A program made the position numbers and the translations under genes. The notes beneath the pieces were generated by a model. It made no database searches, was not told the DNA's origin, and saw only the letters and a list, made by a program, of their open reading frames with translations. 64,000 bases of DNA from Hanleya hanleyi. Taxonomy: Eukaryota > Mollusca > Polyplacophora > Lepidopleurida > Hanleyidae. Each line of letters opens with the position of its first letter. The stretch's first letter is position 1. The stretch covers positions 1-64,000 of the forward strand of contig JAVTVY010017323.1 in the NCBI GenBank assembly GCA_036873755.1, in the 5' to 3' direction. Shown here in pieces: positions 1 through 7,916 of the stretch.

Positions 1-629
1 GTATTCTTCACTCTATACATTTTTTTTTAACTTTCTTTTCTTTTTGTGATTTGTTTTAACTAGGGTGCTTGTATGTGAATCGAACAAAGAAATATGTACA
101 TCGAGTATTGCGTTCATGGCCCAAGAAATCCGTATGAGATGCGGTCCAAAAAGTTCAATTTCAATCCAATCAATCAATCAATCAACGTTCCAGGCATTCC
201 AGATATAGTCCGAACGCTGCCACTTGGGCCTATATGAATGTGGTAAACTTGGTTCCATTGGAACCATGCATTGATTATACTAGATAACCAACTTTGAGTC
301 AGTCACAGAGTTTTCAGTCGTATACGTTGTTAATGAGACGCAAATAGAATCGCTGCCATCAGCTCCTCCACATTCTGGCAGCTTATATTACCTGTGTAGG
401 TCTAAAGTGTCAGAAGTTCATAGCTTCTCTAATCGGATTCATTTCCTCAACATTTTTGTTTTTCATATAACCCCGCAATTCCTTTTGCATGTGGTGGGTT
501 TATTTACTCGCAAATTTGATTGTAAAAAGATAAAGGTGGGAATAACCCAAAATGTGTTTATCGAATGGTATGAACCAGTATTTTACATATGTATTTCTAG
601 CTTCAACAACACAGTTTGGGAATGGGATA
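1..629. other. Left flank of Polinton element 1, no gene recognised
   Basis: AT-rich flank. It contains a short (AATC)n run near 168-184 and no open frame with recognisable domains. The sequence directly next to the element ends in the 6-bp target duplication. Confidence 0.6.
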
Positions 630-635
630 TACGGA
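630..635. repeat. Left 6-bp target site duplication of element 1
   Basis: TACGGA immediately precedes the first base of the left TIR (AGTAGTAGGG) and is repeated exactly at 9,441-9,446. Confidence 0.9.
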
Positions 636-1995
636 AGTAGTAGGGAGTGCGTAAATTCGGCCCCCTTTCACCCGGATGTAAAAATGGCGTCACTTCCGGT
701 TTATGGGTAGCGCCATCTATACACTCTGGACGCAAGGGAGACAACTCGGACTAATCAGGAGGTGTGCGCAGGAGTGTTCTGCGGCGGCGTCTGCCTTCTG
801 GTTCAAGATGGCGGCACGTCCGGTGTCGAAAACTAGCCATTTTGTCGGAATGTGGTCATCTAGTGTCGAAAACTGGACCCGGTATGGGTCCCGCTAGACG
901 TTTTGGGGCCTAGGTGGGCCACTAGTGTTCCGATGGAGTCGTATGAGGTATCAATGTGAAGCATTCGTGAAGGAGCATCCGAGGGGATGAGTGTGACGTG
1001 GAACTGACCTAATTCTGCGCATGCGCAGTAGACAAAGGGTATGGAAATAGACGTTTTGGCATCTAGGGGAGCCCCTAATGGGCCGATGGAGTTGTATGAG
1101 GTATCAATGTGAAGCCTATGTGAAGGGGCATCCAGTCATGGGTGGGTGCATGTAAAGTTCAGGGAGACCCATATAGTCCCATACTAGGGGTATAGGACCA
1201 ATGTTTGCCCCACTGGGAATCCTACTTCTAGACATTTGCGGTATGGTTGTTTGGATTTGTTTTCTTAGTCTCGTCAAGACAAACATGATAGGAAGTGTCC
1301 CGGCACGAAACGGTGAAATTTTTGAAAAAAGTCACCGAGGCCTGGGTAGGCCCATATAGGCCTATACTGCATGGCTATGGGTGTATAGGTCCATACGGAG
1401 TGGACGTTTTGGGATCTAGATGGGCCACTAATGGTCCGATGGGGTCGAGTGAGGTATCCATGTGAAGCTCTCATGCAGGAGCACTTGACTACACTAATGG
1501 TTCGTACGTTGTCAATACTCTGCGCATGCGCAGCCTGGCCGTAATATAGAAAGCAGGCATTTTGGGGGGGTGTGTGGGTGTGTTTGGGTTAGAGATGGGC
1601 TATTCACGGTTCGAATGGGTCGTGTGAGGTATCAATGTGAAGCCTATGTGAGGAGGCATCTGATGGCGTGGATGTAGGGTAGAATTAGGGTCATTCTGCG
1701 CATGCGCAGCCTGGCCGTAGTATAGAAAGCAGGCATTTTTGGGTGTGTGTGTGGGTGTGTTTGGGTTAGAGATGGGCTATTCACGGTTCGAATGGGTCGT
1801 GTGAGGTATCCATGTGAAGCCTATGTAATGGAGCATCTGACGGCGTGGATGTGGGGTAGAAATAGGGTCATTCTGCGCATGCGCGGTAGCCAAAGGCTAT
1901 GGAAATAGACGTTTTTGTGGTCTATGTGGGCCCCTCATGGGCCTATTGTGTCGAGTGAGGTATCCATGTGAATCCTATGTGGGGGAGCATCCACC
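636..1995 (+). repeat. Left terminal inverted repeat of element 1
   Basis: This matches the reverse complement of 7,917-9,440, with one large indel: about 360 bp present at 8,571-8,930 is missing here. It is itself built of degenerate units of about 170 bp, each with a GTGAGGTATCAATGTGAAGC-like block and a CTGCGCATGCGCAG palindrome. No coding capacity is recognised. Confidence 0.88.
1015..1886. promoter_or_regulatory. Four NRF-1-like palindromes in left TIR of element 1
   Basis: CTGCGCATGCGCAG or one-mismatch versions lie at 1,015-1,028, 1,520-1,533, 1,696-1,709 and 1,873-1,886. The core matches the known NRF-1 consensus YGCGCAYGCGCR. Spacing of about 175 bp follows the TIR repeat unit. Further copies are at 8,031, 8,185 and 9,048 in the right TIR. 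Binding is inferred from the motif only. Confidence 0.5.
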
Positions 1996-2119
1996 TGGAC
2001 TAACATTCACGTGGTTTGGTGGGTCTGCGCAAGTGTATGACGTCACTTCCGGTTTGGGTGAATGGGGCGTGACCTTTGGACATGTCCAGACTTGTCTGTG
2101 TCTGTCATGTACTGGGATT

Positions 2120-2400
2120 TTTCCCCACAATGGCGGAGATGTAATGGCGGTGTGCATCCCGAAGAGGCCATGAAGTCCGTGAAGATGTAATGGCGGTGGA
2201 CAATGGAGGTGACAGTTGACCGGAAAGACCCGAAGGTGACCGCCATTATCCACAATTGTGGGAAAATGGCGGATAATGGCGGATACGTTGACCGGAAAGA
2301 CCCAAAGGTGACCGCCATTATCCGCCATTGTGGGAAAATAGCGGATAATGGCGGATACGTTGACCGGAAAGACCCGAAGGTGAACGCCATTGTGGAAAAC
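2120..2400. repeat. 72-bp direct repeats next to left TIR
   Basis: The block GTTGACCGGAAAGACCC recurs at about 2,215, 2,287 and 2,359, separated by AATGGCGGATAATGGCGGA-type sequence with local inverted symmetry (CCGCCATTATCC against GGATAATGGCGG). Open frames here on both strands simply follow the repeat. A regulatory or replication role is possible but unproven. Confidence 0.8.
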
Positions 2401-2445
2401 CCTCACAGACAGGTCAGTACATGCATTCCTATGATGTTCACGCAT

Positions 2446-2451
2446 AATAAA
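2446..2451 (+). terminator. Polyadenylation signal AATAAA upstream of the late block
   Basis: AATAAA lies in CGCATAATAAAAGG and is followed within 40 bp by a GTTGTTGTTG-rich stretch, like the GT-rich sequence after the poly(A) signal at 59,867. No intact gene precedes it, so it may be the leftover 3' end of a deleted gene. Confidence 0.45.
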
Positions 2452-2566
2452 AGGATTGATCTGTAATCTGTGTTGTTGTTGTTGCTCTCTTTTTTGGACT
2501 AACCCATCAGAATAGTACGTATCACGGACTACACCCGACGTCTAGGCGCGCATGTGTGACATGGTC

Positions 2567-2573
2567 TATAAAA
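2567..2573 (+). promoter_or_regulatory. TATA box of a miniature transcription unit
   Basis: TATAAAA lies about 50 bp before an ATG at 2,622. The TATA-to-ATG distance matches that of the four zinc-finger genes in element 2 (about 45-54 bp). Confidence 0.45.
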
Positions 2574-2621
2574 CACAGATGTGTCCCGGCCGCACACCGT
2601 TTGCGTTGGAAGCCTTTAAAG

Positions 2622-2741
2622 ATGCCACAACCCCTCAGCACGGGTATATGCTCTTCGACCTCAAGCAAGCCACCCCCGACCACCTTCGACTACGGACCGG
2701 CATCTTTCTCGGAGACCCACCACGTGTACTTGCAAAAATAA
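2622..2741 (+). CDS. Possible 39-residue peptide of element 1
   Basis: A short frame starts MPQPLSTG and ends at a stop at 2,739-2,741. It sits between a TATA box (2,567) and a hairpin plus AATAAA (2,746-2,803), so it has the layout of a complete tiny transcription unit. It is Ser/Thr/Pro-rich and has no domain that I recognise. An overlapping frame, 2,552-2,746, is the alternative reading. It could also be the scarred remains of a larger deleted gene that kept only its promoter and 3' end. Function unknown. Confidence 0.3.
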   Translation: MPQPLSTGICSSTSSKPPPTTFDYGPASFSETHHVYLQK

Positions 2742-2745
2742 TGTA

Positions 2746-2803
2746 AACACACCCACAGTGGCTCCCCCAGCTGGAGTGTGTGTTTGATGATGGGGATAAT
2801 AAA
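2746..2803 (+). terminator. 3' hairpin with conserved loop and AATAAA
   Basis: ACACAC and GTGTGT flank the loop sequence GGCTCCCCCAG, with AATAAA at 2,798-2,803. The same loop followed by GGGGATAATAAA occurs at 53,027-53,079 (minus), 57,486-57,534 and 59,820-59,872. It is probably a conserved 3'-end element of this transposon family. Confidence 0.6.
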
Positions 2804-2852
2804 AAGAATGAATACCACAGCATGGTTGACTTTGTCTTTGTTCTCTGAGGTG

Positions 2853-2861
2853 GATAAAAAG
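2853..2861 (+). promoter_or_regulatory. TATA-like promoter of the late (virion) gene block
   Basis: GATAAAAAG lies about 41 bp before the first ATG of the capsid block. It is the only TATA-like element just ahead of six closely packed genes that appear to share one poly(A) signal at 7,244. Confidence 0.4.
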
Positions 2862-2893
2862 GGCAGAGTTGTGGGTTGTGGCATTAGTTGTAC

Positions 2894-3229
2894 ATGATGT
2901 CTGCGCGAGTACGGAAGCACGCCCCGACGCTCCGTGTATTGAAGACGGCCCCACCCGAGTTGGGCCGAACCATTGTACGCGGTGCGGACCCTGACCTTGC
3001 ACGCTGTCTGTGCGAGATCGGGTACAACCTGTTAAAAGGCAACGTACCACTGACTCCGGCTCAGAAGACCAAGTTGGACAAGCATAAGACAGGTCTCCGA
3101 ACCTTAGTCCAGAAGCGGGTCCCTCAAACACAAAAGAAAAAGGTGTTACAGAAAGGCGGCTTTCTCGGTGCCATCTTAGCACCGTTGGCCGCTTCCGTGT
3201 TGGGCCCAGTATTGGGTGGACAACAATGA
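2894..3229 (+). CDS. Small conserved Polinton protein with Gly-rich hydrophobic C-terminus
   Basis: About 111 residues. The first ATG is at 2,894, with a second in-frame ATG three bases later; the open frame upstream of these lacks ATG. The N-terminal half is basic with a CEIGYNLLKG-type segment. The last 25 residues form a Gly/Ala/Leu-rich hydrophobic helix after a KKK cluster (GGFLGAILAPLAASVLGP). I recognise this type as a conserved hypothetical encoded next to capsid genes of animal Polintons, but have no function for it; membrane disruption during entry would be a guess from the amphipathic tail. The stop overlaps the next ATG (ATGA), which indicates a compact polycistronic arrangement. 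Confidence 0.7.
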   Translation: MMSARVRKHAPTLRVLKTAPPELGRTIVRGADPDLARCLCEIGYNLLKGNVPLTPAQKTKLDKHKTGLRTLVQKRVPQTQKKKVLQKGGFLGAILAPLAASVLGPVLGGQQ

Positions 3230-4048
3230 ACCACACGAAAAAAATGGTCCTCGTCGAACCACGGTTCCTTCAAAACCTGCAATCCCCCTACCCTGACCCA
3301 CCTACGGTGAAGATCATAAACACCCTCGATGGAGAGATGCAACAGATCTTACAGAGACCGGGGTTAAGCGACAGTGAGAAGGTACAACGGTACAATGAGA
3401 CGCTTCATGACGTTCATGGACCAATACAAAACCCTCTCTACCCCACCACCACCACCACGTGACACACCGCCGACCCCAGCACCGCTCCAACAGCCGCCAT
3501 TACCAGGGGTACCACCCACAGCCCCACAGTGGGTGGAAGACGAAGTGCTGAAGAGTGTACCTGCATCGTTCAAGAAACAAGCTGGCCTGGTATTACAACG
3601 GATGAAACAGAATCCTAACATGACTTGGAATGATAAAGGCGAACTAATGGTACAGAATCAGGTGGTCCCCGGGACACACATGACGGATTTAGTGAATGAC
3701 CTGATGCGTAAACGCAGGTCGCACACGGACCCTCGAGGATGGGAGGTCTTCGCTCAAGGCTTGAAAGACATGCATGTACCACAGGAATTGGTGGGGAACC
3801 CCCACCGCTGGGCCTTTATGCAGCGAACCCAGCAATCGCCGAATGGCCCACTACCTTCTTGGGAATCCGAATGGGAACCGGAGTCACCCCCCCAAACACC
3901 ACCACCACAACGGGCACCTTCTTTTCAGACCTTTAAAAAACCATCCTTGATCAGGACACCCCACATCTCCAGAGCCGTGACACGCAGCAAGTTAACGCGA
4001 CGAACACGACGCCGGACACACCCGCCCAAGGCCTGGAACACCTATTAA
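3226..4048 (+). pseudogene. Conserved Polinton minor protein, one frameshift
   Basis: Two overlapping frames together give one protein of about 270 residues. The N-terminal part (3,226-~3,400) has MVLVEPRFLQNLQ and a DGEMQQILQRPGLSD segment. The rest (~3,400-4,048) has a Pro-rich linker, WNDKGELMVQ, DLVNDLMRKRR and GWEVFAQGL, then an Arg-rich tail. The frame changes near 3,395-3,410. Proteins of this layout recur beside capsid genes in animal Polinton-like elements; their role is unknown to me, possibly scaffold or core. The basic tail would suit DNA contact. A sequencing error is the alternative to true decay. Confidence 0.65.
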
Positions 4049-4084
4049 AACCAACAGCAGCAGCAGCAGGACAGCTCAGTCGCC

Positions 4085-4872
4085 ATGTTTTACCTCACCC
4101 TACCCAGTAACAGTTCGCTGGATGTGTTTCCTGACAACACCTTGGCCAAGTACGTGGCCCAGTTACCGCAACCGTTGCATTTACCTGGGCGCTGGGAATG
4201 TGGCCTCGTGGATATCCAATACCCTTACTCGTGGTACAACGTGCGAGCCAATGAAGTGTGGTACGAGGTGACCAACGAAGGCAAAAATACCCGACTCACC
4301 CTCCACGAAGGCCAATACGATACCCCAAGGAGTTCATGGGTAGGCTGTCAAGACTGTTGCATTATAAGGCTCTACGGGAGGTCACGAATACTTCAAAACC
4401 CATCAAATCCTTTCCCTTCAAGAATCACGTGGACTTCGATTACAACGCACACAACGACAAGGCACAGCTTATCGTCACCGCCAACGCGAATGTCGTACTG
4501 AGTCCTATCCTACAGCAAATGCTGGGTTTCGATCTACAGATGTTCGCTTGTCCCACCGCCCACCAAGGCGAGATCCTGATGGATATGAAGTCGGGTATGT
4601 ACGGACTCTACGTCTACTCGGACGTGGTGGACAACCACATCGTGGGCGATATCAACACACCTCTGTTACGGGTGGTCCCCATTAAAAAGACGTATGGAGA
4701 TCAAGTCACCCACAGTTTCACCCACATGCCCTACCTGCCCGTACGACAAACCGACATCAACACTATTACGGTGGATATAAGAGATGACACGGGACGACCA
4801 GTGGCATTCGAACGAGGAAAAATGGTGCTGACACTTCATTTTCGACAAGCACGTGCTCCCCACTTTGCATAA
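4085..4872 (+). pseudogene. Penton-like minor capsid protein, one frameshift
   Basis: It starts MFYLTLPSNSSLDVFPDNT after a (CAG)n leader. The first frame runs to about 4,330 and includes WECGLVDIQYPYSWYNV. The remainder, including FDYNAHNDKAQLIV, the GMYGLYVYSDVVD strand and a final VLTLHFRQ, continues in another frame to the stop at 4,872. The total is about 260 residues, as expected for a single-jelly-roll vertex protein. The penton assignment rests on its position next to the major capsid gene and on resemblance to Polinton proteins I know of; I could not run a structural search. The break lies near 4,325-4,345. Confidence 0.62.
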
Positions 4873-5276
4873 TGAAAGTACCTTACGAGTGCGATGCACG
4901 CAGCTATGCCGACTATTATGCCCAACAGGCCGGGGGTGGCTTTCCGGTCTTTAGCGGTGCACCCATGCAACGAGGACATGGACTGGGGAACATACTCGGC
5001 AGCATCGTCAAAACGTTCCTGCCCTTGGTGACGCGTGGGGTGAAAGCAATCGGCAAACAAGCGGTACGCAGTGGATTGCAAGTGGCCGGTGATGTCTTGG
5101 GGGGTACGGCAACCAAAGAAACCTTGAAACGGCGGGCTAAAGAAGCGGGAGGCGTCTTGGTGGCCAAAGCACAACGCACCGTAGGGAATAAAAGAGCTGC
5201 CCAACCGAGACCACGCACCAGTCGACGACCGACGCAGCGACGACGGACATCGAAGACCCAGGATATCTTTTCTTAA
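4872..5276 (+). CDS. Basic pX/pVI-like virion protein
   Basis: 134 residues; its ATG overlaps the stop of the penton-like gene (TAATG). The N-terminus is rich in Tyr and Gly (DYYAQQAGGGFPVF). Residues ~38-77 form an amphipathic stretch (GHGLGNILGSIVKTFLPLV), and the C-terminal third is Arg/Lys-rich. This resembles small adenoviral core or membrane-active proteins (pX, pVI), and such a gene is common in adintovirus-like elements. The assignment is by composition and synteny, not alignment. The frame is intact. Confidence 0.6.
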   Translation: MKVPYECDARSYADYYAQQAGGGFPVFSGAPMQRGHGLGNILGSIVKTFLPLVTRGVKAIGKQAVRSGLQVAGDVLGGTATKETLKRRAKEAGGVLVAKAQRTVGNKRAAQPRPRTSRRPTQRRRTSKTQDIFS

Positions 5277-5279
5277 AAC

Positions 5280-6590
5280 ATGTCCTTGATCCACGCCGAG
5301 TCCTGCCCCTCCACCAACAGTGAATTTGATTTGTGGACCGTGCCGCCCACACAGACCAGTGCCGAACAAGGATTATGGGTGGAGCATCTCCCGCTCTCCA
5401 GCATCAACGAAACAGGGCCCATCGATTTCACCATCAGTAATGCGGATACGGCCTATGTGGATTTAGCCCATACATACTTGTATGTGAAAGCCAAGGTGGT
5501 CAATGGGGATGGCACCAGAATCATCCAAGCTGCAACGGTGGGCCCGACGAATCTCTGGCTGCACTCGATGTTTCAACAGTTGGATATTTTTCTCAGCGAC
5601 AAACTCATCAGTGACTCGACCAACACGTACCCCTATCGAGCCTACATCGAGACACTGTTGTCGTATGGCCGAGAGGCTAAAAAATCTCAGCTGACAACCG
5701 CTTTATTCTACCAGGACACACCCGAGCACATGGACACGGTGGACAATGTGGGATATAACAAACGGAAGGCTTTCACTGCGAACAGTGCCTCGGTGGATCT
5801 CATGGGTCGACTGCACACAGACATGTTCATGCAAGACCGGTACCTCTTGAACAAGATACCCATCAAAATCCGACTGATACGGGCGTCTCCGACCTTCGCC
5901 TTGATGGCCACTAACGTAGAGGGGTATGCAGCTGACTGTAAGATTGTCATCCAAGAGGCAGTGCTGTATGTCCGAAAAGTGAAACCGAATCCAGCCGTTC
6001 AATTGGGACACAAGAAAGCCTTGGAAACAAAACCAGCCCAGTACCCTATCCGACGTGTACAAACCAAAGTGTTCTCTGTGCCTGCTGGAAATATGGGCGC
6101 CAACAAAGAAAACCTGTTCCTGGGGGAACTACCCAAGCGATTGATCCTGGCCTGTGTGGAAAATACCAGTTTCAGCGGAGCCTACCCAGAGAATCCGTTT
6201 AACTTTAAACATTTCGGCATCAATTTTGTGGCCCTGCATGTGGATGGACAACAGGTGCCAGCCACGGCCTTAACACCGAACTTTGGGCGCAGGAATTTCA
6301 TTCGAGTCTATCAGAGCTTGTTTTCAGCCACCGGTCAAATCAACCAGGACGAAGGGAATTTCATCAGTCGGGAGGACTACGGGAACGGATACACGTTGTT
6401 CTGTTTCGATCTGACCTCCACCTTAGAGAACGACCATCAGCTGGCCCTGGCCAAGCAAGGCAATTTACGGTTGGAAATCCACTTTGCACGAGCCCTCGCG
6501 ACCACCGTCAATGTGATCTGCTACGCCGAGTTTGACAACATCATTCAAGTGGACAAGGCGCGCAACGTCCTGTGTGACTCTTCCACCTAA
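5280..6590 (+). CDS. Polinton double-jelly-roll major capsid protein
   Basis: 436 residues, fully open, with ATG four bases after the previous stop. I recognise the family as the 'F54H12.2-like' proteins scattered through animal genomes, which are the hexon-like major capsid proteins of Polintons. Family features visible are the N-terminal SEFDLWTVPPTQTS, PIDFTISNADTAYVDL, a HSMFQQLDIFLSDKLIS strand pair, YPYRAYIETLLSYG and, near the C-terminus, LRLEIHFARAL. These fit two beta-barrel halves. It would form the trimeric capsomers of an icosahedral particle. An intact capsid frame between broken neighbours is unusual; it could be chance or recent insertion. The protease gene starts one base after the stop. 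Confidence 0.88.
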   Translation: MSLIHAESCPSTNSEFDLWTVPPTQTSAEQGLWVEHLPLSSINETGPIDFTISNADTAYVDLAHTYLYVKAKVVNGDGTRIIQAATVGPTNLWLHSMFQQLDIFLSDKLISDSTNTYPYRAYIETLLSYGREAKKSQLTTALFYQDTPEHMDTVDNVGYNKRKAFTANSASVDLMGRLHTDMFMQDRYLLNKIPIKIRLIRASPTFALMATNVEGYAADCKIVIQEAVLYVRKVKPNPAVQLGHKKALETKPAQYPIRRVQTKVFSVPAGNMGANKENLFLGELPKRLILACVENTSFSGAYPENPFNFKHFGINFVALHVDGQQVPATALTPNFGRRNFIRVYQSLFSATGQINQDEGNFISREDYGNGYTLFCFDLTSTLENDHQLALAKQGNLRLEIHFARALATTVNVICYAEFDNIIQVDKARNVLCDSST

Positions 6591-6591
6591 C

Positions 6592-7064
6592 ATGGATACA
6601 GACCAGATAACCACCGTGCTGAAGAATGACCCAGAGACACGTATGGTCTTTCAAGGGGTGTTCGGCCGAGATGTGTTCCCATTAGACCGTGTGTATCCTG
6701 CTGCATACGTTCTCAACACGGACCCGATGGATCGGCCCGGTGAACATTGGGTGGCCGTGTACTTGACAGAACAGCAGGGCGAATACTTTGACCCGTACGG
6801 CCTGCCACCCCTCCATCCCGATTTGACAGACTTCATGGATCAAGGCACAGAGACGTGGTGTTGGAACAGTCAAACGTTGCAAAGCCTGACCAGTAGCGTG
6901 TGCGGACAATATTGCTTGTTTTACCTGTACCATCGATGCCGGGAAGACCCTTATCTACCATCGTACAGATGTTTGACGAGTACCCCAAGGCCGAGGACCG
7001 CGATGTACTCGTATATGACTGGGCCGCCCATCATTTCAATGTACAAGTCCCGTTCTGGGCTTAA
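6592..7064 (+). pseudogene. Adenain-type maturation cysteine protease, 3' frameshift
   Basis: The start is the ATG at 6,592, one base after the capsid stop. It belongs to the adenovirus proteinase-like (C5/ULP) fold. Catalytic candidates are His52 (GEHW), Asp67 (YFDPYG), Gln94 (NSQT) and Cys104 (VCGQYC), in the right order and spacing. In Polintons this enzyme trims capsid precursors. After about residue 117 the frame changes (near 6,940-6,952). The family-typical C-terminal sequence, with AEDRDVLVYD, lies in a different frame and ends at a stop at 7,062-7,064. Without correction the frame runs on to 7,248 through a tandem repeat. All catalytic residues precede the break, so the enzyme could be partly functional or the break could be an assembly error. 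Confidence 0.82.
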
Positions 7065-7205
7065 GTTCTTTCAATGTACACACGCCCTCTGTTCTCGGCT
7101 TAAGTTTACAAGCCCCCTGTTCTGGGCTTCAGTTCTTTCAATGTACAAGCCCCCTGTTCTGGGCTTCAGTTCTTTAAATGTACAAGCCCCTTGTTCTGGG
7201 CTTCA
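7030..7205 (+). repeat. ~41-bp tandem repeat made from the 3' end of the protease gene
   Basis: Units of the type TTTCAATGTACAAGCCCC plus TGTTCTGGGCTTCAGTTC recur at about 7,034, 7,072, 7,135 and 7,174; a shorter unit starts near 7,105. The first unit is the last codons and stop of the protease gene, so the array grew by duplicating the gene's end. Confidence 0.85.
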
Positions 7206-7243
7206 GTTTTCACGTGGTTGTTCTCACGTTGTTGTTGGTACTG

Positions 7244-7249
7244 AATAAA
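7244..7249 (+). terminator. Polyadenylation signal of the late gene block
   Basis: AATAAA in CTGAATAAAAAACAAAA, preceded by a GTTGTTG stretch. It is the first good poly(A) signal after all six late genes, which suggests shared transcripts. Confidence 0.6.
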
Positions 7250-7299
7250 AAACAAAATGAGATCTCACCAAAAAACCCTGTCTTGTGTGTTTTCTATAT

Positions 7300-7916
7300 G
7301 AGCATGTCCATGAATAGCCAATCAGTGGCCTAGATTGGAGCCAAAGGTAACCCATCAATGTCCAGAAAACATTACCGGGTGTACAAGAACCCGGATGTAG
7401 GCGCGGACGTAGGCGAAAGCATCTCAGTACCCGGATGTAGGCGTAGACGTGAGCGAAATTCTAGTACCCGCCCACTGGTTCTTTTATCGATCGCTCATTG
7501 GCTCTTTTTCTCGACCGCTGATTGGTCCAAATGGAACTGCCCATCCTTCCCAGGTTAATTTACAATCCCCTTTTGGGGTTCAAGCTCTGTATATCGATGC
7601 CGCAACATTGTTTCCGAACCTTGCCGAAAGGGAGACCTTGGACCGTTTGACCTGGATGTGACCTTTGACCTTTTCACCCGACATTCATCCGCGCACTGCC
7701 GGTGATGACGCGCGCGCGCGCTGCGGCATCAGATCACCCCCGCGCGCGCGTGCGCTGCGGCCAGAGAATCCACGCGCGCGCGCCGGGGGGCCGGGAAAAA
7801 ACCCCGGAGGTTGAACATCCGGATGTCTAAGGGGAACATTGGAACTCTTCTGGATTTGGAGGTAGTTTTAGTAAAACCGTCACAACCCACGTGACCTGCG
7901 CAGCAGAATGGAAACG
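7300..7916. other. Non-coding interior between late block and right TIR of element 1
   Basis: This holds CCCGGATGTAGGCGCGGACG-type direct repeats (7,389 and 7,430), two ATTGG (inverted CCAAT) sites near 7,496 and 7,521, and at 7,708-7,785 three runs of alternating CG dinucleotides interspersed with CTGCGGC. Part of it is shared with 58,500-58,530 of element 2. No gene is visible. Confidence 0.7.

Noticed and set aside
2661..3236. 191-residue minus-strand open frame
   Set aside because: It lies antisense to the small hydrophobic Polinton gene and the mini unit and has no family features; explained by the codon composition of the sense gene.
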